Shown: positions 10,517 through 18,440 of the stretch, piece after piece
Position numbering within the stretch: the first letter of the stretch is position 1
Layout: each line of letters begins with the position of its first letter
Assembly: GCF_014360585.1 (NCBI RefSeq)
Contig: NZ_JACIXG010000035.1
Location: forward strand, 1-51,115
Direction of reading: 5' to 3'
DNA from: Nocardioides sp.
Lineage (GTDB): Bacteria; Actinomycetota; Actinomycetes; Propionibacteriales; Nocardioidaceae
Length of the DNA stretch: 51,115 nt
Translations under genes and position numbers: made by a program
Notes under the pieces: model-generated
Databases searched by the model: none
The model's input: the letters and a program-made list of their open reading frames with translations, nothing else
What the model was told of the DNA's origin: nothing

Positions 10517-11793
10517 CCGAGGCGGTGCCCGCCGACCTGCTACGCGACCTCACGCCGCAGGTCGTCGCCATCGTCACCCGTCGCTCCGGTGACTTCTACG
10601 CGGCCGAGGACGCGGTGCAGGAGGCGCTGGTCGAAGCGGTGCGCACCTGGCCGGAACGCGGCGTTCCGGACCAGCCCCGGGGCTGGCTGGTCACCACCGC
10701 GATGCACCGCCTCGTCGACGCCAAGCGCAGCGAGTCGCGTCGCCGCGACCGCGAGCACGCTGACCACCTCGCCGAACCCGAGAGCACGGAGATGTACGCA
10801 GATCCGACCGCCTCGGGCCTCGCCTCGGCGACCGACGACTCCCTCGACGTACTCCTCCTCTGCTGCCACCCCAGCCTCACCCCGGCTTCCGCAGTGGCAC
10901 TGACCCTGCGGGCGGTCGGCGGGCTGACCACCCGGGAGATCGCCCGCGCCTACCTCGTCCCGGAGAAGACGATGGCGCAGCGAATCTCCCGGGCGAAGGC
11001 GACGATCAGGGGGAGGTCGCTCGGGCTCGACGGCACCGCCGACCTCGCCGCGCGGATCCCGGCGATGATGAAGGTGCTCTACCTGCTCTTCAACGAGGGG
11101 TACGTCGCGACCGAGGGTGACCACCTCCAACGCGTCGACCTGTGTGCCGAGGCGATCCGGCTGACCCGCCTCGCCCGCGCCGCGCTCGCCCGGATGACGG
11201 GGAGCGCCCATGGCGAGCTCGTCGGGCTGCTGGCGCTGATGCTGCTGCTCGATGCCCGCCGTCCTGCCCGGATCGACGCACACGGGGCGATCGTGCCGCT
11301 GGCCGACCAGGACCGGAGTCTGTGGCGGGACGAGACCACCCGTGAGGGGATCACGCTGATCGACTCCGCCATCGGCACCGGACGGCCGGGGACCTACCAG
11401 ATCCAGGCCGCCATCGCCGCGCTCCACAATCGCGCGCCCTCGGCGGAGAAGACCGACTGGCTGCAGATCACCGCGCTCTACGGGCTGCTGGAGAAGGTTG
11501 CCCCCGGGCCCGTCGTGACGCTCAACAAGGCCGTCGCGGTCGGGTACGCCGACGGGCCGGGCCCCGCGCTGGCGCTGCTCGACGACCTACTTCGCGGTTG
11601 CGCCGCGAACGGGGTCGCGGGCTTCGCCGACCATCCTCGGGTGCCCGCGGTGCGCGCTCATCTGCTGGAGCTGGCCGGGGACCTGGACGGTGCTGCCGCG
11701 GCGTACGACCTCGCCTCGGCGCGGGCCACCAACCTCGCCGAACGCCGTTTCCTGACCTCGAAGGCGGCTGCGCTGCGGGACGCTCGCTGCTGA
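10513..11793 (+). CDS. ECF42-type RNA polymerase sigma factor with C-terminal extension
   Basis: 426 residues. Sigma region 2 lies at about residues 15-75 (DFYAAEDAVQEAL, TWPERGVPDQPRGWLVTTA) and sigma 4 at about 110-170 (GLTTREIARAYLVPEKTMAQRISRAK). The long C-terminal extension of about 230 residues, with NEGY and LNKAVAVG motifs, resembles the TPR-like regulatory domain of group ECF42. No anti-sigma gene is nearby, in keeping with this group, where the extension and the DGPF partner replace it. Translational coupling by GTGA. Its targets probably include the DGPF gene. Confidence 0.93.
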   Translation: MTEAVPADLLRDLTPQVVAIVTRRSGDFYAAEDAVQEALVEAVRTWPERGVPDQPRGWLVTTAMHRLVDAKRSESRRRDREHADHLAEPESTEMYADPTASGLASATDDSLDVLLLCCHPSLTPASAVALTLRAVGGLTTREIARAYLVPEKTMAQRISRAKATIRGRSLGLDGTADLAARIPAMMKVLYLLFNEGYVATEGDHLQRVDLCAEAIRLTRLARAALARMTGSAHGELVGLLALMLLLDARRPARIDAHGAIVPLADQDRSLWRDETTREGITLIDSAIGTGRPGTYQIQAAIAALHNRAPSAEKTDWLQITALYGLLEKVAPGPVVTLNKAVAVGYADGPGPALALLDDLLRGCAANGVAGFADHPRVPAVRAHLLELAGDLDGAAAAYDLASARATNLAERRFLTSKAAALRDARC

Positions 11794-11829
11794 AGCGAGG
11801 CCGGAAGCGATAGGCACCGCTGAGTTCTA

Positions 11830-11846
11830 CTGAGAACCGTTCTCAG
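11830..11846. promoter_or_regulatory. Zur/Fur-like palindrome between -35 and -10 of map
   Basis: CTGAGAACCGTTCTCAG is a perfect 8-1-8 palindrome. Its core TGAGAACCGTTCTCA has the 7-1-7 layout of the actinobacterial Zur box (TGAAAATGATTTTCA), differing by one change at equivalent places in each half plus the C/G swaps next to the centre. It lies just before a candidate -10 (TACGCT, 11849-11854), where a repressor would block transcription of map. Confidence 0.65.
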
Positions 11847-11860
11847 GCTACGCTGTGCCT

Positions 11861-12628
11861 GTGATCGAACTGCGCACCCCGACCCAGATCGAGCAGATGA
11901 AGCCTGCCGGCCGATTCGTGGCTGAAGTCCTGACCGCACTCCGCGAGCACGCTGCCGTGGGCGTGAACCTGCTCGAGCTCGACGAGCTGGCGCACAAGAT
12001 GATCAAGGACCGCGGCGCGGAGTCCTGCTACATCGACTACCACCCGAGCTTCGGCGCGAGCCCCTTCGGCAAAGTGCTCTGCACGTCCGTCAACGACGCG
12101 GTGCTGCACGGTCTGCCCTTCGATTACACCCTCCAGGACAGCGACCTCCTCAGCGTCGACTTCGCCGTCAGCGTCGACGGCTGGGTCTCCGACTCGGCCC
12201 TCTCGGTCGTCGTCGGCACGCCCCGCCAGGAGGACCTCGACCTGATCGAGACCACCACCCAGGCGCTCGCCGCCGGCATCGACGCCGCGCGCGTCGGCAA
12301 CAAGATCGGCGACATCTCCCACGCGATCGCCAGCGTCGCGCGCGCGAAGGGCCTCAAGATCAACACTCAGTTCGGTGGCCACGGCGTCGGCCGCACGATG
12401 CACGGCGACCCGCACATCGCCAACGACGGCCGCCCCGGGCGTGGCTTCAAGCTGCAGCCCGGACTCGTCATCGCGATCGAGCCGTGGTTCCTGCACACCA
12501 CCGACGAGATCTTCACCGACCCCGACGGCTGGACCCTGCGCAGCGCCGACGGCTCCCGCGGTGCTCACATGGAGCACACCATCGCGATCACCGAGGACGG
12601 CCCGCTCATCCTGACCGCTCGCGACTGA
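11861..12628 (+). CDS. map: Type I methionine aminopeptidase
   Basis: 255-residue M24-family peptidase that removes N-terminal Met. The five metal ligands fall in the expected order: Asp in SVDFAV, Asp in WVSDSAL, His in GGHGVGRTMH, Glu in AIEPWF and Glu in AHMEHTIAI. GTG 11861 is chosen because a TACGCT -10 ends six bases before it, which would give a leaderless mRNA; GTG 11855 would lie at the edge of that -10. No ribosomal or secretion genes surround it, so this is probably a second map copy. The metal-type operator upstream suggests zinc-dependent expression. Confidence 0.92.
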   Translation: MIELRTPTQIEQMKPAGRFVAEVLTALREHAAVGVNLLELDELAHKMIKDRGAESCYIDYHPSFGASPFGKVLCTSVNDAVLHGLPFDYTLQDSDLLSVDFAVSVDGWVSDSALSVVVGTPRQEDLDLIETTTQALAAGIDAARVGNKIGDISHAIASVARAKGLKINTQFGGHGVGRTMHGDPHIANDGRPGRGFKLQPGLVIAIEPWFLHTTDEIFTDPDGWTLRSADGSRGAHMEHTIAITEDGPLILTARD

Positions 12629-12805
12629 GCATCGAGCACGGCCGGGACGACTGACTTTCCGAAGCCGTCTCGGCGGCTCTCCAACGGAAGCTGGATCTAG
12701 ACACGCGGGTCACGGCTTCGCAGGCTCAGCCGTGCCGCTGCTCGATCTCGTCTCCCTCGGTCCTTCGCTCCTTCGTCGCGGAGCACCGGGTCGCTGAAAA
12801 TAGAA
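12629..12805. other. Intergenic region downstream of map
   Basis: No gene seen. It contains a dispersed-repeat copy (12741-12782) and runs into the first hairpin unit. The stretch just after the map stop holds no strong intrinsic terminator. Confidence 0.6.
12741..12782. repeat. Dispersed repeat copy, related to recX-internal repeat
   Basis: Matches 33600-33641 inside recX at 35 of 42 positions (core CCTTCGCTCCT, then CGTCGCG). Here it is intergenic, there it is translated. Confidence 0.75.
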
Positions 12806-12878
12806 GTAAGCCGCTGGCGTCTCGGGTCACCAGCGGCTTACAAGAAGAACATTAGCCGACGGGTCGGCAAACATGCAA
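12798..12878 (-). ncRNA. Candidate hairpin RNA unit 1 (promoter, 36-nt stem-loop, T-rich tail)
   Basis: Read on the minus strand: -35-like TTGCAT (12873-12878), 18-bp spacer, -10-like TAATGT (12849-12854), then seven bases on a stem-loop (12841-12806). Its 14-bp stem closes the loop ACCCGAGA, followed by TTCTATTTT. The predicted RNA is essentially the hairpin alone, about 45 nt. A homologous unit lies inverted at 13327-13408, with compensatory changes in two stem pairs. It lies downstream of the DUF3263 gene and could also act as its terminator. Confidence 0.6.
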
Positions 12879-12930
12879 GTACGCGCATTGCAGAATGCTG
12901 CAAACGTTCCGATCGGCTGCCTCGCGAGGA

Positions 12931-13215
12931 CTACGGGCGCGTGCTCTTCGAGCGCTGCGTACGCCGCGAGTCGCGCTGCCGCCGCAGCCGGCGCACCAGG
13001 ACGCCGTCATAGGCGAGCGCCTCGGGCTTGTCGATCAGGTCGTTGACGGCACGGTGGTAGTCGGCCGCGCTCATGCTCAGCTGCTCCCGGACCGCCTCGT
13101 CGCGGCCGATGCCGGCCGACCACCAGGAGCGCTCGAAGTCGAGCAGTCGCTTCTCGTTCTCGGAAAGACCCGGCTGCTCGTCGGCAGACCCGGGGCTGTG
13201 GGGCGCCTCGGTCAT
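12931..13215 (-). CDS. DUF3263-domain protein
   Basis: 94 residues, starting at MTEAPHSP (ATG 13215); an upstream in-frame ATG would add 17 unconserved residues. The DUF3263 core spans about residues 20-85 (NEKRLLDFERSWW, YHRAVNDLIDKPEAL, VRRLRRQRD) and ends in a basic tail. The family is small, helical and actinobacterial, with a helix-turn-helix look and no proven function. The gene is bracketed by two inverted hairpin units with T tails pointing outward on both sides. Confidence 0.88.
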   Translation of the reverse strand: MTEAPHSPGSADEQPGLSENEKRLLDFERSWWSAGIGRDEAVREQLSMSAADYHRAVNDLIDKPEALAYDGVLVRRLRRQRDSRRTQRSKSTRP

Positions 13216-13326
13216 GCGGACATCATCCCAGGCGTGACGCACGCCGCCGAAACCGCCACGCACCACCGTCTCGGACTATCCGGCATAGCCCATCTGGGCC
13301 ATCTTCATAAAAGTGCAGGTCAACTC

Positions 13327-13408
13327 TTTGATGCTCGCCGCGAGGTCGGTTAGTCTCTTCCATGTCAGCCGCTGGAGACCCGAGACTCCAGCGGCTGACT
13401 TCTATTTA
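13327..13408 (+). ncRNA. Candidate hairpin RNA unit 2 (promoter, 36-nt stem-loop, T-rich tail)
   Basis: Plus strand: -35-like TTTGAT (13327-13332), 17-bp spacer, -10-like TTAGTC (13350-13355), eight bases, then a 14-bp stem (13364-13377 with 13386-13399) around loop ACCCGAGA and tail TTCTATTTA. Forty of 45 positions match unit 1; four of the five differences are two compensating stem pairs (3/34 and 13/24). The tail overlaps the stop codon of the convergent potassium channel gene. An annotated gene that it could terminate on this strand is missing, which favours an independent RNA. Confidence 0.62.
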
Positions 13409-14521
13409 CGCGTCTGCGGTGTCCTCGCCATGTGTCCCCGGACGCGGCGCCCAAGGCAGCTCCTTCGCCGCTCGCACGACGATCAGCCGGTCCCCTCGCG
13501 ACAGGGTGCCGACGACCGGGTCGAAGTAGCGGAAGACCTTCTCGTCGCGTACGACCGCGATCACCTGGTCGGACAGCTGCTGGGGCTGCTTGCCGACCTC
13601 GTTGACCAGCAGGTCCCGCTCGGCGACCTCCAGACCGAGGCCGGAGTTGAGCATGTCCTCCATGACCGCGCCCAAGGTCGGCGAGATGGTGGAGAGACCC
13701 ATCAGTCGGCCCACCGCGTCGGCCGAGGTGATCACCGAATCCGCCCCGGACTGCTTCATCAGCGGCGCGTTCTCGCGCTCCCGGGCCGCGGCGACGATCC
13801 ACGCCTCCGGGTTGATCTGGCGCACCGTCAAGATCGTGAGCACGTTGGAGTCGTCACGGTTGGTGGTGATGATGACCTGCTCGGCGTCGGTGACACCGGC
13901 CCGCATCAGCACCTCACGCCGGGTCGCGTCGCCGGTGACGACCGCCAGCCCGTCGGAGTGGGCATCGGAACGCGCCACCGGGTCGGGGTCGACGACCACG
14001 AACTCCTCCGGGCTCAGGCCGCTGCTGAGCAGCGTCTCGACGGCGCTGCGGCCCTTGGTGCCGTAGCCCACGACGACGATGTGCTGAGCCATCTTCTTCC
14101 TCCATCGAGCGACTCGGATGAGGTCACGGCCCTGCTTGGTGAGGACCTCGAGCGTGGTGCCGATCAGCAGCACCAGGAACGCGATGCGCGCCGGCGTGAT
14201 GATGAACGCGTTGATCATCCGCGCATGATCGGCGACGGGCGCGATGTCACCGTAGCCGGTCGTGCTCAACGTGACCGTCGTGTAGTAGAGCGCGTCGAGC
14301 AGCGAGACCTCACCCGTCGGGTCAGCGTTGTCGATATACGCGTCACGGTCGAAGTAGACCAGCAGCGTGGTGCCGACCAGGATCGCCACGGCGGCCAACA
14401 ACCGTCGTCCGAGTTGCCACCACGGCGACCGCACCGTCTCGGGAAGGGCGACCTGCTCGGCCCCAGCCCACTTGGGGGCGTACGCGGATGTCTCGGACAC
14501 GTCACAGACCCTATCCGTCAC
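13406..14521 (-). CDS. Potassium channel with RCK/TrkA regulatory domains
   Basis: 371 residues. Two transmembrane helices (about 40-60 and 100-125) flank the pore, which carries the selectivity filter TLSTTGYGD. An RCK domain follows with a Rossmann signature (VVVGYGTKGRSAVETLL) and a TrkA-C-like domain at about 270-355, so gating by a nucleotide or ion ligand is expected. Architecture matches MthK/Kch-like two-TM channels. A second possible start eight residues in would not change the domains. Neighbours do not point to a transport operon. Confidence 0.93.
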   Translation of the reverse strand: MTDRVCDVSETSAYAPKWAGAEQVALPETVRSPWWQLGRRLLAAVAILVGTTLLVYFDRDAYIDNADPTGEVSLLDALYYTTVTLSTTGYGDIAPVADHARMINAFIITPARIAFLVLLIGTTLEVLTKQGRDLIRVARWRKKMAQHIVVVGYGTKGRSAVETLLSSGLSPEEFVVVDPDPVARSDAHSDGLAVVTGDATRREVLMRAGVTDAEQVIITTNRDDSNVLTILTVRQINPEAWIVAAARERENAPLMKQSGADSVITSADAVGRLMGLSTISPTLGAVMEDMLNSGLGLEVAERDLLVNEVGKQPQQLSDQVIAVVRDEKVFRYFDPVVGTLSRGDRLIVVRAAKELPWAPRPGTHGEDTADA

Positions 14522-14604
14522 CGTCTGCCGTCCGTCGCAGGCGTGGCTCCGACATCCGCCGTGTCACCGGCGAGCGCCGGGTCGGCAGGGGACGTGGAGC
14601 ACGA

Positions 14605-14635
14605 ACGGGCGCCATGTCATCGACACGGCGCCCGT
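14605..14635 (-). terminator. Intrinsic terminator-like hairpin of the sugar ABC operon
   Basis: ACGGGCGCC pairs with GGCGCCCGT (nine bp), and a further TGTC/GACA pairing follows inside. It lies just after the last permease stop on the minus strand; the tail is only weakly T-rich. Confidence 0.65.
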
Positions 14636-14658
14636 TGCGTAGAGCTGTTCGACCTCGG

Positions 14659-15504
14659 TCAGCCCTTCACAGACCCGGCCGTGAGCCCACGGACGAAGTA
14701 ACGCTGCAACGAGAAGAACACGAGCAGCGGCACCGTCATCGTGATGAACGCACCGGCGGTGAGCAGGTGCCACTCCTGCCCACGGTCGCCGATCAGGTCA
14801 CGCAGGGTGATCGTGACGACCTCGTTGTCGCCGGCTCCCAGGAAGATCAGGGCGACCAGCAGGTCGTTCCAGACCCAGAGGAACTGGAAGATCGCGAACG
14901 CGGCCAGCGCGGGCACCGACATCGGCACGATCAGTCTCCAGAACGTCTGGAAGTGCGAGGCACCGTCGATCTCGGCGGACTCGATGATCTCCTGCGGCAG
15001 GCTGGCCATGTAGTTGCGCAGGATGTAGACCGCCAGCGGCATCCCGAACGCCGTGTGAGCCAGCCACACCGCGAGGAAGGTGCCGTTGAGGTTGTAGTCG
15101 CCGAACAGGTTGAGCAGCGGCACGAAGGCAACCTGCAGGGGCACGACCAGCAGCCCGACGATCAGCATGAACAGCACGTTGCGCCCCGGGAACCGCATGA
15201 ACGTGAACGCGTACGCAGCGAACGCGGCGATCATGATCGGCAGCACCGTCGCGGGGACGGAGACCACGAGCGAGTTCACGAAGGCGTTGGCCATCCCGCT
15301 CTCCAGGACCTGCGCATAGCTGTCGAACGTCCACTGGGACACGTCGAACGGGTCGGTGAAGACCGTCCACCAGCCGCTCGACTTCACATCGGCCTCGTCA
15401 CGGAACGACGAGATCAGCAGACCCAGGGTCGGGATGAACCACAGGACACACAGCAGGACGATGCCCACACGGACAGCGACGCTGCCCAAGGTGATGTTCC
15501 TCAT
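14659..15504 (-). CDS. Carbohydrate ABC transporter permease (MalG type)
   Basis: 281-residue CUT1-family inner permease with six predicted membrane helices. The EAA loop that contacts the ATPase is visible near residue 175 (IIESAEIDGASHFQTFWRL). Starts in TGATG overlap with the stop of the partner permease. Third gene of the binding protein - MalF-like - MalG-like operon. No ATPase is encoded, so a shared ATPase such as an MsiK type is likely. Substrate is not determined; an oligosaccharide or glucoside is plausible. Confidence 0.93.
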   Translation of the reverse strand: MRNITLGSVAVRVGIVLLCVLWFIPTLGLLISSFRDEADVKSSGWWTVFTDPFDVSQWTFDSYAQVLESGMANAFVNSLVVSVPATVLPIMIAAFAAYAFTFMRFPGRNVLFMLIVGLLVVPLQVAFVPLLNLFGDYNLNGTFLAVWLAHTAFGMPLAVYILRNYMASLPQEIIESAEIDGASHFQTFWRLIVPMSVPALAAFAIFQFLWVWNDLLVALIFLGAGDNEVVTITLRDLIGDRGQEWHLLTAGAFITMTVPLLVFFSLQRYFVRGLTAGSVKG

Positions 15505-16499
15505 CAGCGGGCCTCCTGCTTCTTGAACTGGCGCATCTGATAGATCATCACCGGGATCACCGCGACCATCAGGACCACGACGACCGCGGCCGCTCGACCG
15601 GCGTCACCGAACTCGAAGAGCTCGAGGACGAAGGTGTTGGCCAGCACCGAGGTGCCGGCCCGGCCACCGGTCATCACGTAGACGATGTCGAAGACCTTCA
15701 TCACCAAGATGAGGATGGTCACGAAGACCACGATCACCGTCGGCCAGATCTGCGGCACGACGACCTTGAAGAAGATCTGGATCTCGCTGGCCCCGTCGAT
15801 GCGCGCCGCCTCCACGGTGTCGTCGGGGACACCCTTGATCGCCGAGGAGAGCAGCACCATCGCGAACCCCGCCTGCAGCCAGACCATGATGATGATCAGG
15901 AGCAGGTCGTTGAGGTTGTAGTCGGAGATCCGCAGCCAGGCGACGGGCTCGAACCCGAGGCTCGTCGAGATCGCCGAGAGGAGCCCGATCTGCTGGTCGC
16001 CCTGCGCGAACCTGGTCGCGTAGACGAAGCCCCAGATCGTGCTCGCTCCGACGAAGCTGATCGCCATCGGCATGAAGATGACCGACTTCGCGATCCGCTC
16101 CGGCAGCGCCTTGAGCCGGTCGGCCAGCACCGCCACGAGCAGGCCCACGATCACGCTCCCCGCCGGGACGATGAGGATCCAGAGCAGGTTGTTGACCAGC
16201 GTGCCGATGAACTCGTCGTCCTGGAACAGGTCGACGTAGTTCTGGAAGCCCACCCAGTCGATGCTGTTGGCGTCGGCGAAGCTGTACATCACCGTCACCA
16301 GAGCCGGGTAGACCAGGAAGACGGTGACCACCAAGATGGCCGGGCCGATGAAGACGAACGGCTTGATCCGCTTGTCCCACTTGCCTGGCAGGAGACCCAC
16401 CAGGAAGTTCAGCACCCAGTACAGCGCGGCGGTGCCGCCGACCCCCAGGACGATCGCAACGAGGCCGTTGACGATCTTCAGGAAAGGGTCATCGCTCAT
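15504..16499 (-). CDS. Carbohydrate ABC transporter permease (MalF type)
   Basis: 331-residue CUT1 permease. It has an additional N-terminal helix (about residues 10-35) ahead of the six core helices, a layout common in alpha-glucoside (AglF-like) permeases. The EAA loop reads DDTVEAARIDGASEIQIF. ATGA overlap with the upstream binding-protein gene and TGATG with the downstream permease show tight translational coupling. Confidence 0.93.
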   Translation of the reverse strand: MSDDPFLKIVNGLVAIVLGVGGTAALYWVLNFLVGLLPGKWDKRIKPFVFIGPAILVVTVFLVYPALVTVMYSFADANSIDWVGFQNYVDLFQDDEFIGTLVNNLLWILIVPAGSVIVGLLVAVLADRLKALPERIAKSVIFMPMAISFVGASTIWGFVYATRFAQGDQQIGLLSAISTSLGFEPVAWLRISDYNLNDLLLIIIMVWLQAGFAMVLLSSAIKGVPDDTVEAARIDGASEIQIFFKVVVPQIWPTVIVVFVTILILVMKVFDIVYVMTGGRAGTSVLANTFVLELFEFGDAGRAAAVVVVLMVAVIPVMIYQMRQFKKQEAR

Positions 16500-17803
16500 C
16501 CTCGCCAGCTCTTCTCGATCGCGTCGGCAGCCTCCTGAGCGCTCTTCTCACCTCCGACGTAGGCGTTCATCTCGCTCCAGAACGTGCCGGCGCCGACCTG
16601 CGCGGGCATCAGGTCCGAGCCGTCGAAACGGAAGGTGTCGGCGTCCTGCAGCAGGGTCGCGATCTCTCCGAGCATCGGGTCGGCGTAGTTGGAGTTGTCG
16701 AACTCGACGCTCGGCGAGAGCCAGCCGCCGGACTTGGCCCACTCGACGCCGAAGTCGGGGGAGGCGAAGAACTCCATCAGCTCCACCACGTCGGTGTCGT
16801 TGGTGAAAGCGGTCGCCATGTCACCGGCACCGAGCACCGGGTTGCCCTCGAAGCCACCCTCCATGCTGCCGGGCAGCGCGAAGACGCCGACGTTGCCGGC
16901 CAGGTCCGCCTGGACCTCCTTCGGGAAGAACGTGGTGATGAAGTTGGCCTGGCGGTGCATCTGGCAGCCCGGCGGGTTGCTGAACAGCGGCAACGGCGAG
17001 TCACCGAAGGGCTCGCTCAGGGTGCCGTCGGCGCCGCCGCGTACGTTCTTCGGCTTGTTGATGATCTCGCCCATGGTCTCGATCGCCTCGACGATCGCCG
17101 GGTCGTTGAAGGGGACCTCGTGGCTGGTCCACTTGTCGTAGAACTCCGGGCCCTCCTGGCGCAGGACGATCTCCTCGACCCAGTCGGTGTAGACCCAGCC
17201 GGTGTCAGCACCAGCCTCGGCACCGAGGCACCACGGGGTCTGGCCCTTGGAGATGATCTGGTCCTGGAGCGTCATCAGCTCGCCCCACATCGTGGGCGTC
17301 TTGTAGCCGGACTGCTCGAAGTTCTTGGGCGTCCAGACCAGCGACTTCATCGAGACCCGGACGGGCACGCCGTAGGTCTTGTCGTCGATCTTCACCGAGT
17401 CCGTCAGACCCGGGATCATCGTGTCCTCGAGCGCGCCGACGTCCATGAGGTCGTCGAGGGGAAGCGTGTCGCCCGACTCGGTCAGGTCGTTGACCAGACC
17501 AGGCTGCGGGAAGAGCGCGATGTCGGGCGCGTCGTTTCCGTTGACCTTGGTGCGGATCTCGGTGGTGAAGTCCGCCGAGGGCGTGTACGTCACCTCGATC
17601 CCGGTCTCCTTGGTGAACGTGTCGAGGGCCGCGTTGAGCCCCACCGCCTCGCCCTCGGGGATCGCACCGAGGATCTGGATGCTGCCGTCGCCCTCTTTGG
17701 TCTCGCCGGCATCGTTGCTGCCACCGCCACCCGGCACCCCACAGCCGGTCACGGCGAGCAGGCCTGCTGCTACTGCTCCGATTTGCCACTTGCGCACGTG
17801 CAT
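16496..17803 (-). CDS. Extracellular solute-binding lipoprotein of sugar ABC importer
   Basis: 435 residues from ATG 17803; a longer in-frame start adds 22 residues ahead of the signal peptide. Signal peptide with lipobox AVTGCG gives a lipid-anchored binding protein. The mature part has the family-1 solute-binding fold (EGEAVGLNAALDTFTKETG near the start, ALFPQPGLV). First gene of the importer operon, overlapping the next by ATGA. An imperfect palindrome GTTATGTGATCTCCGTAAC at 17883-17901 in the promoter region could be a LacI-type operator, but this is weak. Confidence 0.93.
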   Translation of the reverse strand: MHVRKWQIGAVAAGLLAVTGCGVPGGGGSNDAGETKEGDGSIQILGAIPEGEAVGLNAALDTFTKETGIEVTYTPSADFTTEIRTKVNGNDAPDIALFPQPGLVNDLTESGDTLPLDDLMDVGALEDTMIPGLTDSVKIDDKTYGVPVRVSMKSLVWTPKNFEQSGYKTPTMWGELMTLQDQIISKGQTPWCLGAEAGADTGWVYTDWVEEIVLRQEGPEFYDKWTSHEVPFNDPAIVEAIETMGEIINKPKNVRGGADGTLSEPFGDSPLPLFSNPPGCQMHRQANFITTFFPKEVQADLAGNVGVFALPGSMEGGFEGNPVLGAGDMATAFTNDTDVVELMEFFASPDFGVEWAKSGGWLSPSVEFDNSNYADPMLGEIATLLQDADTFRFDGSDLMPAQVGAGTFWSEMNAYVGGEKSAQEAADAIEKSWRG

Positions 17804-18054
17804 TGGATTGCACCCTCCATCGTCGTTTTGATCCACGGAGTCGTGCCACGCAGGCCGCGTCGGGTCCACGAGGCAGCGCCTCGTTATGTGATCTCCGTAA
17901 CACTAGTCGCTACGGTCCATCGATGTCCCGGGCAAATTGTCGAACATTCACCCGAGAACGCGCAGGACGATACCGCTCACGCGCCCGGGCGCCGGGGAGG
18001 CCCACCAGCCCGGCGTGACTCCGACGCACCGCGTAGGCCAGAATCAGCGACCAA

Positions 18055-18390
18055 ATGAACTATCCCCACGCTCCCCGTCAGGGGCCTCATCACGAGCACC
18101 CTCGCGACCCGCTGGCCGTGGCCGGCCGGTTGGCCGCCGTCATCTGCTCGACCGTCTTGTGGCTGATCGCAGCGATCGCCATCATCGGCGCCGTCGTCGG
18201 CATCTTCCGGGCTTTCGGCGGGGACCTGTCCTGGCGCATGGTCGGGATCTGGACCGTCGTCGGCATCGGCTGCTTCGCATTCTCGTGGATCGTCGCAGCA
18301 CTCGGCCGGATCGGGCTCGACGACGGGCCGATCGGGTCGTGGCGCGTCGCGCCGTTCGAGCTGGCGCGGATCCTCTACCGCAACAGATGA
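18055..18390 (+). CDS. Small two-helix membrane protein, hypothetical
   Basis: 111 residues with a His/Pro-rich start (about residues 1-20), then two predicted transmembrane helices (about 27-52 and 62-84) and a short basic C-terminus. The family is not recognised. Codon third-position GC is in line with neighbouring genes. It stands alone, convergent with dctA, and a 17-bp-stem terminator follows the stop immediately. Confidence 0.7.
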   Translation: MNYPHAPRQGPHHEHPRDPLAVAGRLAAVICSTVLWLIAAIAIIGAVVGIFRAFGGDLSWRMVGIWTVVGIGCFAFSWIVAALGRIGLDDGPIGSWRVAPFELARILYRNR

Positions 18391-18391
18391 A

Positions 18392-18433
18392 ACGGGCCGT
18401 ACGCAGCGTCCCGACGCGCTGCGTACGGCCCGT
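18392..18433. terminator. Bidirectional hairpin terminator between convergent genes
   Basis: A perfect 17-bp stem (18392-18408 with 18417-18433) and an 8-nt loop fill the gap between the small membrane protein gene and dctA. No strong T tract on either side. Confidence 0.8.
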
Positions 18434-18440
18434 GGTGGGG

